DNA of 39,763 bases from Caldanaerobius fijiensis DSM 17918. GTDB lineage: Bacteria; Bacillota; Thermoanaerobacteria; Thermoanaerobacterales; Caldanaerobiaceae. Position 1 is the stretch's first letter, and each line of letters opens with the position of its first letter. The DNA is taken from contig NZ_FQVH01000025.1 of assembly GCF_900129075.1 (NCBI RefSeq), forward strand, positions 1 to 39,763, given 5' to 3'. The position numbers and the translations under genes were made by a program. Shown here one piece after another: positions 25,501 to 33,717 of the stretch. The notes beneath the pieces are model-generated. The model saw only the letters and a list, made by a program, of their open reading frames with translations. It ran no database searches and was not told the DNA's origin.

Positions 25501-25773
25501 ACAGGCCTTAATCTAACAAGCGCTGATACTGTTATTCACTTTGATCCCTGGTGGAATCCTGCTGTAGAGGATCAGGCTACGGATAGAGCTCACAGAATAG
25601 GTCAGAAAAATACCGTCCAGGTTTTCAAGCTTATAACTATTGGGACTATCGAAGAGAAGATACTGGAGCTTCAAAACAAGAAAAAAGAGATAATCAGATC
25701 GGTCATAAACCCCGGGGAAACTTTTTTGACAGGGCTAAGCCAGGAAGAAATAATGTACCTATTTGAAGCGTAA
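22567..25773 (+). CDS. SNF2-family ATPase with N-terminal SWIM zinc finger
   Basis: A 1068-residue protein. The N-terminal SWIM motif (about residues 68-90, CTCSGFKRNKGLCQHL, C-x-C...C-x-H) is followed by a bacterial SNF2-associated region (about 100-570) and the two RecA-like lobes. Motif I is DDMGLGKT (about 632-640), motif II DEAQ (about 729), and motif VI QATDRAHRIGQ (about 1000-1010). These are DNA-translocating ATPases related to RapA and other bacterial SNF2 proteins. The role here is unknown; genome maintenance or transcription are family-level possibilities. The ribosome binding site is weak (GGTGA). The gene is transcribed alone and is followed by a separate promoter. Confidence 0.92.
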   Translation: MMINVDNIDVAKNCSDSSVYEKGIELYNQGKIINFMVYGNGMMMEAIVQDDQRYNVRIGEVDGRLRVYCTCSGFKRNKGLCQHLVATLFYYKNYNNTEGKITRQLFEVFQETDDSIAKIPVNLEVTLEVGDEFTDDCYVGMSLRIGEDRLYVVRNIKKLLSSIKEGETLNFGKNFTFDPEYHCFKEEDVPIIDFLNEVYEIDDISRPAYLSYYFGNRCGLFAEKYFLFTPSLLGRFLRLFEGRTFKVSLDGKIYDSRFFNADIPVDFKLDKDNEDMVLDISDLNKIYPLTADGRYLFFDGNIYGISKEQSEILAPFYNTIVQSGVDKIRFKEWDKQKFATIILPRIEAVGTVSIDEKIKPFFYKEPLQTRIYFDKEGDMITADINFVYGDYVINPFNPKSNIIDGKNILIRDLKGEGRIIRIFERAEFNLKDGRIYLSGDDQIYNFISNTLPEMQKYAEIYYSEEFKNIKVYNSRYYTGGIRLNEGTDLLEFSFSIEGVDKNLLSDIFKSLKLKKRYYRLPDGGFIPLDSPELQSVYDMINSLDIDEEQLKKDVIKLPKYRALYLDEKLKDSGISVERNLPFKQLVQNIKEPQDMDYEVPKELQGVLRKYQITGYRWLKTLAHYGFGGILADDMGLGKTIQTIAFILSERENRAEPVLVICPTSLVYNWESEIKRFAPSLKTFIISGSKDERENQIEKISEADVVITSYPLIRRDIDSYKNIEFSYCIIDEAQHIKNPNSQNAKAVKEIKARGHFALTGTPIENSLTELWSIFDFVMPGYLSSHRKFVEKYERPIVKNQDKNALEDLSKHIKPFILRRVKKDVLKELPQKIETSLKAELTREQKLIYMAYLEKIKGEIESEIKEKGFEKSQIKIISGITRLRQICCHPSLFIQNYEGESGKMELLMELLQELKEGGHRTLLFSQFTSALRLIQERLDKEGISHLYLDGETKPEDRGPLIRAFNSGQGDVFLISLKAGGTGLNLTSADTVIHFDPWWNPAVEDQATDRAHRIGQKNTVQVFKLITIGTIEEKILELQNKKKEIIRSVINPGETFLTGLSQEEIMYLFEA

Positions 25774-25794
25774 GACTCGGAGAAATCGATTGTT

Positions 25795-25823
25795 TTGATA
25801 CTATAAATATTTTATAATATATT
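25795..25823 (+). promoter_or_regulatory. Promoter of the moxR operon
   Basis: TTGATA (25795-25800) and TATATT (25818-25823) with a 17-bp spacer, 26 bp before the moxR start at 25850. Confidence 0.55.
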
Positions 25824-25849
25824 TAATAAATGGAGAGGGGAGTAATATC

Positions 25850-26794
25850 ATGCCTTTAAAGTCAAAGGAGATGTATGATAGGCTGAATGCCAATATAAAA
25901 AAGGCCATATTTGGGAAGGAAGAGCAGACTAAGCTCATATTCATAAGCCTGGTGGCAGGTGGGCACGTGCTCCTGGAGGATGTCCCCGGGGTAGGTAAAA
26001 CCAAGCTGGCTGAATCTTTTGCCAGATCCCTGGACATGAGTTTAAAGAGGATTCAGTTCACGCCGGATCTGCTGCCGCAGGATCTTATAGGCGTGAACAT
26101 ATACAATCCCAAAGAGCAGGAGTTTACCTTCAGGAAAGGGCCTATTTTTACCAACATACTGCTGGCGGATGAAATAAACAGAGCCACCCCCAAGACCCAA
26201 TCAGCATTGCTGGAAGCGATGCAGGAGAAGAAAGTGACTGTAGATGGGGTGGATTACGAATTGCCGGGAGAGTTTATGGTGTTGGCCACTCAAAATCCCG
26301 TGGAGTCCAGCGGTACTTTTGAACTACCTGAGGCACAACTGGACAGGTTTTTCATGAAGATATCCATGGGCTATCCGTCCAGAGAAGATGAGCTTACGAT
26401 AATGGATACATACGGCAGGTTTAAGGAAACTGAGCAGTTACAGCCGGTATTGACAGGGCAGGACCTTGTGGACATACGCCGTGAGATAGAACAAGAGGTA
26501 AAGGTAAGCGATGACATAAAGAATTATATAGTAGAGCTGGTGCAGACTACCAGGAGGATGGACACCGTTTTACTGGGCGCCAGTCCCAGGGCAACGATAA
26601 TGCTGGCAAAAGCGGCCAAGATAAATGCTGCTATAGAGGGCAGGGATTATGTGATACCGGACGATGTAAAGGCCATGTGTATACCTGTATTGGCCCATAG
26701 AGTGGTCTTGAAAGGCATGGACTTTGACAGGACGCCAGAGGATGTGATAAATCAACTATTGGAAGAGGTAAAGGCGCCTTTTGAAGAGGTGTAA
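25850..26794 (+). CDS. MoxR-family AAA ATPase
   Basis: A 314-residue AAA+ protein with Walker A PGVGKTKLAE (about 44-53), Walker B ILLADEINRA, sensor 1 VLATQNP and sensor 2 SPRATIML, all as expected for MoxR. Such chaperone-like ATPases often act with proteins of the DUF58 family, here the next gene, in assembling or activating metal enzymes or envelope complexes. The gene heads a three-gene operon with DUF58 and a membrane protein. The start ATG 25850 follows GGAGAGGGGAG. The substrate is unknown. Confidence 0.92.
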   Translation: MPLKSKEMYDRLNANIKKAIFGKEEQTKLIFISLVAGGHVLLEDVPGVGKTKLAESFARSLDMSLKRIQFTPDLLPQDLIGVNIYNPKEQEFTFRKGPIFTNILLADEINRATPKTQSALLEAMQEKKVTVDGVDYELPGEFMVLATQNPVESSGTFELPEAQLDRFFMKISMGYPSREDELTIMDTYGRFKETEQLQPVLTGQDLVDIRREIEQEVKVSDDIKNYIVELVQTTRRMDTVLLGASPRATIMLAKAAKINAAIEGRDYVIPDDVKAMCIPVLAHRVVLKGMDFDRTPEDVINQLLEEVKAPFEEV

Positions 26795-26797
26795 AAA

Positions 26798-27865
26798 ATG
26801 GGCTATGTCATTTTTCTTGTCGCCATACTTATCTTTCAGCAGATTTTTGCCAATTATTATTATAAAAATGCTTTGAAAGGCGTTAAAGTCAAAAGATATT
26901 TTACTAAAAACAGGCTTTTTGAAGGAGATACCCTTGAAGTAGTATATGAAATTGAAAATCACAAAAGACTGCCTTTGTTTAATTTAATGGTTATTGATTA
27001 TCTTCCTGATAATCTGAAGACAATTTCAGGCAACAAATACAGGAATTTAAACAGTTTTCACATCACCATATGGGGATACAAGAAAGTCATAAGACGGTAC
27101 AAAATGGTGGCAGCGGCCAGAGATTATGTGAGCGTTTCCTCCATACACCTCAGAATACATGATGTGTTTGGTATTCTTGAAAGTGAGCAAGAATTTAAGT
27201 CCTACGACAATATTTATATTTATCCAAGACCTAAGCAACTCAAGCTGCGGGCTGAGAGTGAGACCATAAAGGAGGCCAGGTCTGTTAAAAAATGGATTGA
27301 AGAAGACCCCCTGTCGTTTTACAGCGTGAGAAAGTATACTTCGACTGACCCGTTTAAAAAAATAAACTGGAAGAAGACCGCCCAATTAGGTGAGCTCATG
27401 GTCAATGAGTACGAAGCCAATAAGAGCAAGAAGGTGAGTATTTACGTCAATTTAAAAGGCAGTAATTTCAATTTTCTGGGTATAAATGCTGCGCACCTGG
27501 AAGACCTTTTAAGGTATACGGCATATCTGGCAAGGTATTTTGTGGAGCATGGGTATGAGCTCAGCGTATTTGCCAACAGCGGGATCAAGACCGATGAGAG
27601 GAGATACGTAAGGGTAGAACCAGGAATGGGGCGCAAGCACCTTAATGTCATATACGAAATGTTTTCCCTGGTGGATTACCATATGGTACACGACGACGAT
27701 ATGATTATAAGGCAAAATCGGCACATTTTGAGTGACGGCAAAGTCATCGTGGTTTCAATGCCACAGGTGGGCTGGGGGGAAAACGTCGTAAAAACGCTTA
27801 AAAGATATGGTATAGATGCGCTGTTTATAGGGGTGAGTGCTGATGAAAAAGCGCAATTTGTTTGA
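26798..27865 (+). CDS. DUF58 protein
   Basis: A 355-residue protein starting with a hydrophobic helix (about 3-20), followed by a beta-rich region and the diagnostic DUF58 motif SFYSVRKYTSTDPFKKINWKKTAQLGELMV at residues about 172-203. The C-terminal part resembles a von Willebrand A-like fold. DUF58 proteins are usual partners of MoxR ATPases, and the genes are 3 bp apart. The biochemical activity of the family is not established. The start ATG 26798 is preceded by GAGGTG inside the end of moxR. The end overlaps the next gene by 23 nt. Confidence 0.85.
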   Translation: MGYVIFLVAILIFQQIFANYYYKNALKGVKVKRYFTKNRLFEGDTLEVVYEIENHKRLPLFNLMVIDYLPDNLKTISGNKYRNLNSFHITIWGYKKVIRRYKMVAAARDYVSVSSIHLRIHDVFGILESEQEFKSYDNIYIYPRPKQLKLRAESETIKEARSVKKWIEEDPLSFYSVRKYTSTDPFKKINWKKTAQLGELMVNEYEANKSKKVSIYVNLKGSNFNFLGINAAHLEDLLRYTAYLARYFVEHGYELSVFANSGIKTDERRYVRVEPGMGRKHLNVIYEMFSLVDYHMVHDDDMIIRQNRHILSDGKVIVVSMPQVGWGENVVKTLKRYGIDALFIGVSADEKAQFV

Positions 27866-29000
27866 AATATTATATATTGTACCAGAAATAATTTTAATTT
27901 TTTTCATCCTTAATAAGTTTTATCATACTCTTGATGCGGCAATTTATACGATAGTTATCATTTATACTTTTATACTTATGCAGCTATTGTATTATAAATT
28001 TATACCGATGTATTTTTTGGCGTTGTTTTTCTTGCCCGTCCTGGTCATTTGGCCCACTTCATTGGGTGATTTGGGCAGGTTGACAGCCATCCCTATTTTT
28101 GAGATTCTGGCTATAGCCAGGTTTTATTTCTTTTTTAAAGGCCTGAGATATATAAAGTATAACAATACCTACTTTATAATAGAAAGTATTATCATAATTG
28201 TATTGTCATTGATTTTCACCAGATCTGCACTGATTTACTATGCTATTTTGCTTAAATTGATGTTGCTCATTGAGAACAATCAGGGTTACAGTATTGAAGA
28301 AAAAGCGGATCTAAAGGATGTGCTTTTTATTATTTTTAATTTTGTTGTCCTCATATTCACACCTTTGTTTAATGTTATCGGTAAGGGATTATACGGTGGT
28401 TTAAAAGCGATTTATGATCTTATAGATGAACTTATATATTATCCTGCTTATTATATAGGCTTGCTCATCAGCATGATATTGCCTAAAATTACCCCTAAAG
28501 GACTGGAACGGTTGCTTCAACTGGGTAAAGGTATGCCAGACAATAAGGTCTTACAAAGGGAACAGGTGCGTAGAGTCATAGAGGGGAATACCACGGTTAG
28601 GTATATAGTATATGCCATAGGTATAATTGCCATAGCGGCCATTGTATATGTTCTCATAAAGAAGTTTTTAAATCTGGGTATACACAGGGAGAGAGAGGAT
28701 ATAGAGTATGAGCAGGATGTAATAAGCATAAAACCAGAACCTAAAAGAGATCTTTCAAATCTTCCCCCTATAAGGCGTATGTATGTGAACATAATAATGG
28801 CGGCGATTAAAAAAGGCTATGAGTTTAAAAACAGCAGCACATCCAGAGATCTGATAGTATTTCTAAGAAGGATTATTCCTCAAGCCAGTCTTTTAGTTGA
28901 TGTCAATAAAATATATGAGCTGGAGAGATATGCTCAGGAAAAACAGGACGAGAGCAAATTCGAGGATATTTATAAGAAATTGATGCAGCAATTGAGGTGA
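27843..29000 (+). CDS. Polytopic membrane protein with DUF4129-like C-terminus
   Basis: About 385 residues with roughly six N-terminal membrane segments (about 10-215), one more at about 250-275, and a cytoplasmic tail (about 276-385). The tail contains PPIRRMYVNIIMAAIKKGYE, which resembles the DUF4129 tail often seen at the end of transglutaminase-like proteins of moxR-DUF58 operons. A transglutaminase core itself is not visible. ATG 27843 fits GGGGTGAG; the earlier GTG at 27837 lies inside that site. It probably works with the MoxR/DUF58 pair at the membrane. The specific function is unknown. Confidence 0.7.
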   Translation: MKKRNLFEILYIVPEIILIFFILNKFYHTLDAAIYTIVIIYTFILMQLLYYKFIPMYFLALFFLPVLVIWPTSLGDLGRLTAIPIFEILAIARFYFFFKGLRYIKYNNTYFIIESIIIIVLSLIFTRSALIYYAILLKLMLLIENNQGYSIEEKADLKDVLFIIFNFVVLIFTPLFNVIGKGLYGGLKAIYDLIDELIYYPAYYIGLLISMILPKITPKGLERLLQLGKGMPDNKVLQREQVRRVIEGNTTVRYIVYAIGIIAIAAIVYVLIKKFLNLGIHREREDIEYEQDVISIKPEPKRDLSNLPPIRRMYVNIIMAAIKKGYEFKNSSTSRDLIVFLRRIIPQASLLVDVNKIYELERYAQEKQDESKFEDIYKKLMQQLR

Positions 29001-29040
29001 GGATTTTTACTTCGCAGATTAAAAATGAATGGGATATATT

Positions 29041-29069
29041 TTGACATTCTTTCTGTGTTATAATATTAT
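29041..29069 (+). promoter_or_regulatory. Promoter for the DUF4097/LiaF-like gene
   Basis: TTGACA (29041-29046) and TATTAT (29064-29069) with a 17-bp spacer. The transcript would begin near 29076, which is downstream of the ATG at 29068 and matters for the start choice of that gene. Confidence 0.65.
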
Positions 29070-30111
29070 GGAAGTGGAGGTGGCTTTTATTAAAAGAGCA
29101 GGTACCATTAGCTGTGCACTATCGCTGCTGGCAATAGGCGTATTAGGCTTGATAGCGCAAACTGGAAAATTTACATTTACTACTCGCATTGGCCCGTATA
29201 TTATTCCGGCTTTCCTTGTATTAGTAGGTCTGGATATAATCATCACGGCCAGGAGGCTTGATAGTGGCTCTGTCAATTATGGACTTATTATCTTTACTTT
29301 TTTGGTGATCATGATTTTTGGACAATTTTATGCGGGCAATATAACATCAAAAATAAATATAGATGGAACTCAGAGCTTTACGGGGCATCGTGTTTACAAA
29401 GAGTTCAGCAAAAACATATCACCATCTGGCGATATAAAGACGGTAAAGATTGAAAATGCTTTTGGCAATATAACATTAACTCGTACCGACAAAAAAGAAA
29501 TAAGTGTAAATGCTTCTATTTCATCTAGATCGAATTTTAAGCCAGAAGAAGTGATATCTATAAGAGAAGAAAACTCTCAAGTTGTCATAAGCACGAGGAG
29601 AATATATGACGATATAAGTGTAAACTACAGTATAAAGTTGCCTGATAACATGGGTGTTGAAGTAATCAATAAGGTTGGCAGTGTAGAGTTCAATAATGTG
29701 ATAGCGACATCGATAAAGGTTGATAACAAATTTGACGACATTACTATCAAGGACAGCAGAGGGGATATAATGCTTGATAATTCCCACGGTAACGTTAAGC
29801 TCAACAATATTGCAGGATCCATTGATATTGATAATGCTTATGGAGGAGTTTCCATCGACTATAATATCTTCAGCAAAAAAGATACAAAATTCATTAAGGT
29901 GTCTAACAGCTTTGGAAATATTAACTTAAGCGGTGCATATTATGACGATTGCAACATAGAAGCTAGCACTACTTATGGAAGGGTAAGAGCAGATTATCTT
30001 TCTGTTAACCGTCATTCTGACAATATCAGCGATGAAATAACATACAAAGCAGGTAATGGTGCGTTGAAAATTGTGCTTAAGAATAGGCATGGCAATATAT
30101 CTATCGAGTGA
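29068..30111 (+). CDS. Membrane protein with DUF4097 (LiaG-like) beta-repeat domain
   Basis: The N-terminus has two or three membrane segments (about residues 10-90) in the DUF5668/LiaF style, followed by an outward beta-solenoid-like domain rich in KVENAFGNITL-, SVEFNNV- and GDIMLDNSHGNVKLN-type repeats (about 110-347), typical of DUF4097/LiaG proteins. Such proteins accompany envelope-stress sensors. The start is uncertain: ATG 29068 lies inside the predicted -10 box, whereas GGAGGTGG (29076-29083) would favour ATT 29089, giving a product starting at IKRAGTIS. I give the ATG start. The PspC gene follows, so this looks like part of an envelope-response pair. Confidence 0.7.
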   Translation: MEVEVAFIKRAGTISCALSLLAIGVLGLIAQTGKFTFTTRIGPYIIPAFLVLVGLDIIITARRLDSGSVNYGLIIFTFLVIMIFGQFYAGNITSKINIDGTQSFTGHRVYKEFSKNISPSGDIKTVKIENAFGNITLTRTDKKEISVNASISSRSNFKPEEVISIREENSQVVISTRRIYDDISVNYSIKLPDNMGVEVINKVGSVEFNNVIATSIKVDNKFDDITIKDSRGDIMLDNSHGNVKLNNIAGSIDIDNAYGGVSIDYNIFSKKDTKFIKVSNSFGNINLSGAYYDDCNIEASTTYGRVRADYLSVNRHSDNISDEITYKAGNGALKIVLKNRHGNISIE

Positions 30112-30139
30112 TAGACTAATAAAGATTGGAGGTTGTATA

Positions 30140-30520
30140 ATGGGAAACAAATTATACCGTTCAACTCAAAACAGAATATTGGGTGGAGTATGTGGTGGCA
30201 TTGCAGAGTATTTTGGACTGGACCCAGCTCTGGTCAGGATAATCTGGCTGGTGACCATCTTTGCCGGTGGGGCAGGAATATTGGCGTATATTATCGCGTG
30301 GATATTGATACCTGAGAGTCCCCTTGAAGGTGTAGATCAACACGATAAATTCCTGGGCAACAAGGCAAGTGCCGAAGTATTTGGGTGGATTCTCATCGCA
30401 GTGGGTATTTTACTCATTTTTAGATTTTTTATTCCCTGGTTTTTTAGCAAGTATTTCTGGCCTCTGGTGTTGATAGCGTTGGGCGCAGGAATTATTTTAA
30501 AATACAAAGACAGGGGATGA
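30140..30520 (+). CDS. PspC-domain membrane protein
   Basis: A 126-residue protein starting MGNKLYRSTQNRILGGVCGG, the PspC signature, followed by IAEYFGLDPALVRIIWLVTI and a hydrophobic helix pair. The C-terminal half (about 80-118) has two more membrane segments in the LiaF/DUF5668 manner. PspC proteins sense or signal membrane stress. The correct start is ATG 30140 (GGAGG at 30129-30133); the frame is open further upstream to 30071 inside the previous gene without a ribosome binding site. It follows the DUF4097 gene by 28 bp and probably shares its transcript. Confidence 0.88.
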   Translation: MGNKLYRSTQNRILGGVCGGIAEYFGLDPALVRIIWLVTIFAGGAGILAYIIAWILIPESPLEGVDQHDKFLGNKASAEVFGWILIAVGILLIFRFFIPWFFSKYFWPLVLIALGAGIILKYKDRG

Positions 30521-30552
30521 TTTTTGTAGCAGCGATAGGCTCAATGTAGCTC

Positions 30553-30581
30553 TTGAGGATTTACTGATAACGGGGTAAAAT
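30553..30581 (+). promoter_or_regulatory. Promoter candidate for the PfkB/ADP-ribosylglycohydrolase locus
   Basis: TTGAGG (30553-30558) and TAAAAT (30576-30581) with a 17-bp spacer, 24 bp before the kinase start at 30606. Confidence 0.5.
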
Positions 30582-30605
30582 CAAACAGAAAGGCAGGATC
30601 ACAAG

Positions 30606-31547
30606 ATGACTGCTTATAAAAAAGATGACATATCAGAAGGATGGGTATCAAAGATTTCGGTAGATGTGGTAGTGTTAGGTAGTATCAATATGGATCTCGT
30701 ACTGAAGACGGAACGAAACCCGTACCCTGGTGAAACTATAAATAGCGACAACTTTGAAATACATCCCGGTGGGAAAGGCAATAATCAAGCTGTGGCCCTC
30801 GGCAAGCTGGGGGCCAGTGTCCTTATGCTGGGGTGTGTTGGACGGGACGATTATGGTAGAAAGTTGGTGCAGAATTTGAGGTCCAATGGTGTAAATGCTG
30901 ATTACATCCTGGAAGTAGATGATAGCACGGGTATCGCCTTTATAAACGTTTTCAATGGGCAAAATACCATAATCCTCTATAAAGGAGCTAATGGCTGTTG
31001 TACAGTAGATGCCATGAGTCCGTATGTAGATATCATAAAGGGTGCTAAAATACTGTTGACGCAGCTGGAGATACCTTATGAAACAGTGAAATGGGCGTTG
31101 AAAATCGCCCATGATAATGGCGTTATGACGGTATTAAATCCCGCCCCAGCCCGTATTTTAGATGATGACATATGGCCTTACGTTGATGTGCTGGTACCCA
31201 ATGAAATAGAGTGCAAAGGTATACTGGGCCTGGATGGAGATGATGTGACCTATGAAGCCATTATAAGAGAGCTTATAGGCAGAGCTGTTAAAAACGTGGT
31301 TATAACTCTGGGAGCGGAGGGCTGCATATATAACAGTGGCGATACTATTATGAGGCAAAGGGCCATGGCAACAAAGGTAGTGGATACCACCGGAGCTGGA
31401 GACGCTTTTATAGGAGGACTTGTCTTTGCGCTGTCCAAGGGCAGAAGTATTGATGAAGCGGTGTTGATGGGTACCAGGGTGGCAGGAATAAAAATAGGGT
31501 TTATGGGAGCACAGGATTATGTCATAGATCCTTCAGGTTTGATATAA
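30606..31547 (+). CDS. PfkB-family sugar kinase (ribokinase-like)
   Basis: A 313-residue kinase. PfkB signature 1 is PGGKGNNQAVALGKLGA, and signature 2 is DTTGAGDAFIGGLVFAL with the catalytic Asp (about residue 265). An N-terminal LGSINMDLVLKTERNPYPGE stretch matches ribokinases. It probably phosphorylates ribose or a related pentose or nucleoside to feed central metabolism. It lies 40 bp upstream of an ADP-ribosylglycohydrolase-family gene, which would make ribose or a riboside a natural substrate. The ATG at 30606 is preceded by AAGGCAGGA. Assignment to the family is firm; the exact sugar is inference. Confidence 0.88.
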   Translation: MTAYKKDDISEGWVSKISVDVVVLGSINMDLVLKTERNPYPGETINSDNFEIHPGGKGNNQAVALGKLGASVLMLGCVGRDDYGRKLVQNLRSNGVNADYILEVDDSTGIAFINVFNGQNTIILYKGANGCCTVDAMSPYVDIIKGAKILLTQLEIPYETVKWALKIAHDNGVMTVLNPAPARILDDDIWPYVDVLVPNEIECKGILGLDGDDVTYEAIIRELIGRAVKNVVITLGAEGCIYNSGDTIMRQRAMATKVVDTTGAGDAFIGGLVFALSKGRSIDEAVLMGTRVAGIKIGFMGAQDYVIDPSGLI

Positions 31548-31587
31548 ATGAGCAGAGTGGTACGAGAATAAAGGGGGACTGAAGAGG

Positions 31588-33699
31588 ATGATACCAAAAG
31601 ACTACGTGGAAAAGGTTTATTCGGGGTGGCTGGGCAAAATTATAGGAGTGAGGCTGGGCGCTCCTGTAGAGGGCTGGACATACGAGAAGATTAAGGAGGA
31701 AATAGGCGAGATAACAGGTTATGTAAAGGATTATAAGATGTTTGCTGCCGACGATGACACAAATGGGCCTATGATATTCATAAGGGCGCTGGAGGACTAC
31801 AGTTTAAAGCCCAGCGCTGAGGATATAGGTAAAACCTGGCTTAATTACATAGGAGATGGACACGGCACGCTATGGTGGGGAGGCTATGGGATCTCTACGG
31901 AGCATACGGCCTATCTAAATCTGCTGCACGGCATAAAGGCGCCTTATTCAGGCTGTATGGAGTTAAACGGTTCTACGGTAGCAGAACAGATCGGAGGGCA
32001 GATCTTTATAGATGTATGGGGACTTATTGCTCCGGGCAATCCTCAACTGGCGGCACAATATGCAGAAAAAGCAGCGTCTGTTTCACATGATGGCAACGGC
32101 AAATACGGTGGTATGTTTATAGCGGCATGTATTGCCGAAGCCTTTGTGGAAACAGATATAAAGAAGATAATTGAGGCTGGCCTTTCTGTTATTCCGTCGG
32201 ATTGTCAGTACGCCAGGATGGTCAAAGATATCGTGAGGTTTTACGATGATAACCCCGATGATTGGAGAAAATGCTATGAATACATAAGAGCTTATTATGG
32301 CTACGACAGATATCCTGGTAATTGCCATATTATACCCAATGCGGCAGTCATCGTGCTATCTCTCCTCTACGGAGGTGGAGATTTTTCAAAAACCATTTGC
32401 ATATGCAATATGTGCGGATGGGATACAGACTGCAATGTAGGCAATGTAGGCTGCATCATGGGCGTGAAATGCGGGCTTGAAGGGATACCGTATTACTGGA
32501 GAGAACCTATCAATGATGTGTTGATAAATTCTACATTGATTGGAGATATAAATATATTGGATATTCCGTCTGTAGCATGTTATATTGCCAGCCTGGGATA
32601 TGCTATTGCTGGAGAATCTGTGCCCGATGAATGGAAAAAAATTATAACAACCGGAAATGGCATGGAATATCATTTTGAGTTTCCTGGGTCTACCCATGGA
32701 TTCAGGTCAGATTCACCTGATATTGTACTGGAGAACGATAGCGAAATCAGTTATAAAGGCAAAAGGTGCTTAAAAATAATTTTAAATGGCTTAAAAAGTG
32801 CAAGAGTATACCGCAAAACGTATTATAGGCCTGAGGATTTTGACGACGACAGATACTCTCCAGACTTTTCTCCTGCTTTGTATCCGGGATACGGCATCTC
32901 ATGCTACGTTATGGCTTCGGTAAGTGAGGAGTTTGTTTCTAAAAGTGATATAACGGCCAGGTTGTATGTTCGGGATGCCAATGGGGGAAAAATCTATTAT
33001 GGACCACAGGTAATATTGACTTCGTACCAGTGGACATGTGTATCTTTTGATATACCTCATATGGACGGCGTATGCCTTGATGCCATGGGCATAGAGATCA
33101 ATTCTGATCAGCCTGTTGATTGTGTATATATTGATGAGGTGAAGTGCTACCCCACACCTGATTATACATTGGACTTTTCAAAAGAGAAAATGGAAACGTG
33201 GTCTTTTGGCCATGTAAAGCCATCTCAGCTTACTTATTTGAGGGGTATATGGGTTCTGGAAGATGGGGAACTCAGTGGAAGCGGCTATGGCAACTGTGAG
33301 AGCTATACAGGCAGCAGAAAATGGACTGATTACACCATAGAAGGACTCATCAAACCTTTATTTGGAAGCCATCACAATATCAACTTCAGGGTATGGGGTG
33401 CCATGAGGTCATATGCTGCTGGCCTTGCACCTGGCGACAGGATTGCGCTTTACAAAAATATTGAAGGGAATTACGTCGAGCTGGCATCCCATCCGTTTTC
33501 GTGGGAAATGGGAAGAGAATATCGGATAAAAGTGGATGCTATAGGGAATGAGTTTAAGGTATACATAGATGATCATGAACTCATAAGGTATAGAGACGAC
33601 GACAATCCATACATGAAAGGGCAGGTAGGTTTTTCAAATATAGGCGGTGGACATACCCACTATAGGTATTTAAGGGTAAAGCATATAAAATCAATTTAA
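31588..33699 (+). CDS. ADP-ribosylglycohydrolase-family protein with two C-terminal beta-sandwich domains
   Basis: A 703-residue protein. Residues about 1-345 are an ADP-ribosylglycohydrolase (DraG/ARH) fold. The metal motif is FAADDDTNGPM, the SHDGNGKYGG loop is present, and the C-terminal metal motif is GWDTDCNVGNVGCIMG, so catalytic acidic residues look kept. Residues about 350-530 resemble a carbohydrate-binding-module-like jelly roll (ISYKGKRCLKIIL, YGISCYVMASV). Residues about 540-703 resemble a LamG/DUF1080-type concanavalin fold (YTIEGLIKPLFGSHHNINFRVWG, FKVYIDDHELIRY). No signal peptide is present, so it acts in the cytoplasm. The substrate is unknown: an N-glycosyl or O-glycosyl ribose bond is a family-based guess. 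The ATG at 31588 follows GAAGAGG. Confidence 0.82.
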   Translation: MIPKDYVEKVYSGWLGKIIGVRLGAPVEGWTYEKIKEEIGEITGYVKDYKMFAADDDTNGPMIFIRALEDYSLKPSAEDIGKTWLNYIGDGHGTLWWGGYGISTEHTAYLNLLHGIKAPYSGCMELNGSTVAEQIGGQIFIDVWGLIAPGNPQLAAQYAEKAASVSHDGNGKYGGMFIAACIAEAFVETDIKKIIEAGLSVIPSDCQYARMVKDIVRFYDDNPDDWRKCYEYIRAYYGYDRYPGNCHIIPNAAVIVLSLLYGGGDFSKTICICNMCGWDTDCNVGNVGCIMGVKCGLEGIPYYWREPINDVLINSTLIGDINILDIPSVACYIASLGYAIAGESVPDEWKKIITTGNGMEYHFEFPGSTHGFRSDSPDIVLENDSEISYKGKRCLKIILNGLKSARVYRKTYYRPEDFDDDRYSPDFSPALYPGYGISCYVMASVSEEFVSKSDITARLYVRDANGGKIYYGPQVILTSYQWTCVSFDIPHMDGVCLDAMGIEINSDQPVDCVYIDEVKCYPTPDYTLDFSKEKMETWSFGHVKPSQLTYLRGIWVLEDGELSGSGYGNCESYTGSRKWTDYTIEGLIKPLFGSHHNINFRVWGAMRSYAAGLAPGDRIALYKNIEGNYVELASHPFSWEMGREYRIKVDAIGNEFKVYIDDHELIRYRDDDNPYMKGQVGFSNIGGGHTHYRYLRVKHIKSI

Positions 33700-33717
33700 A
33701 TTTATAAGGGGGTTTTA

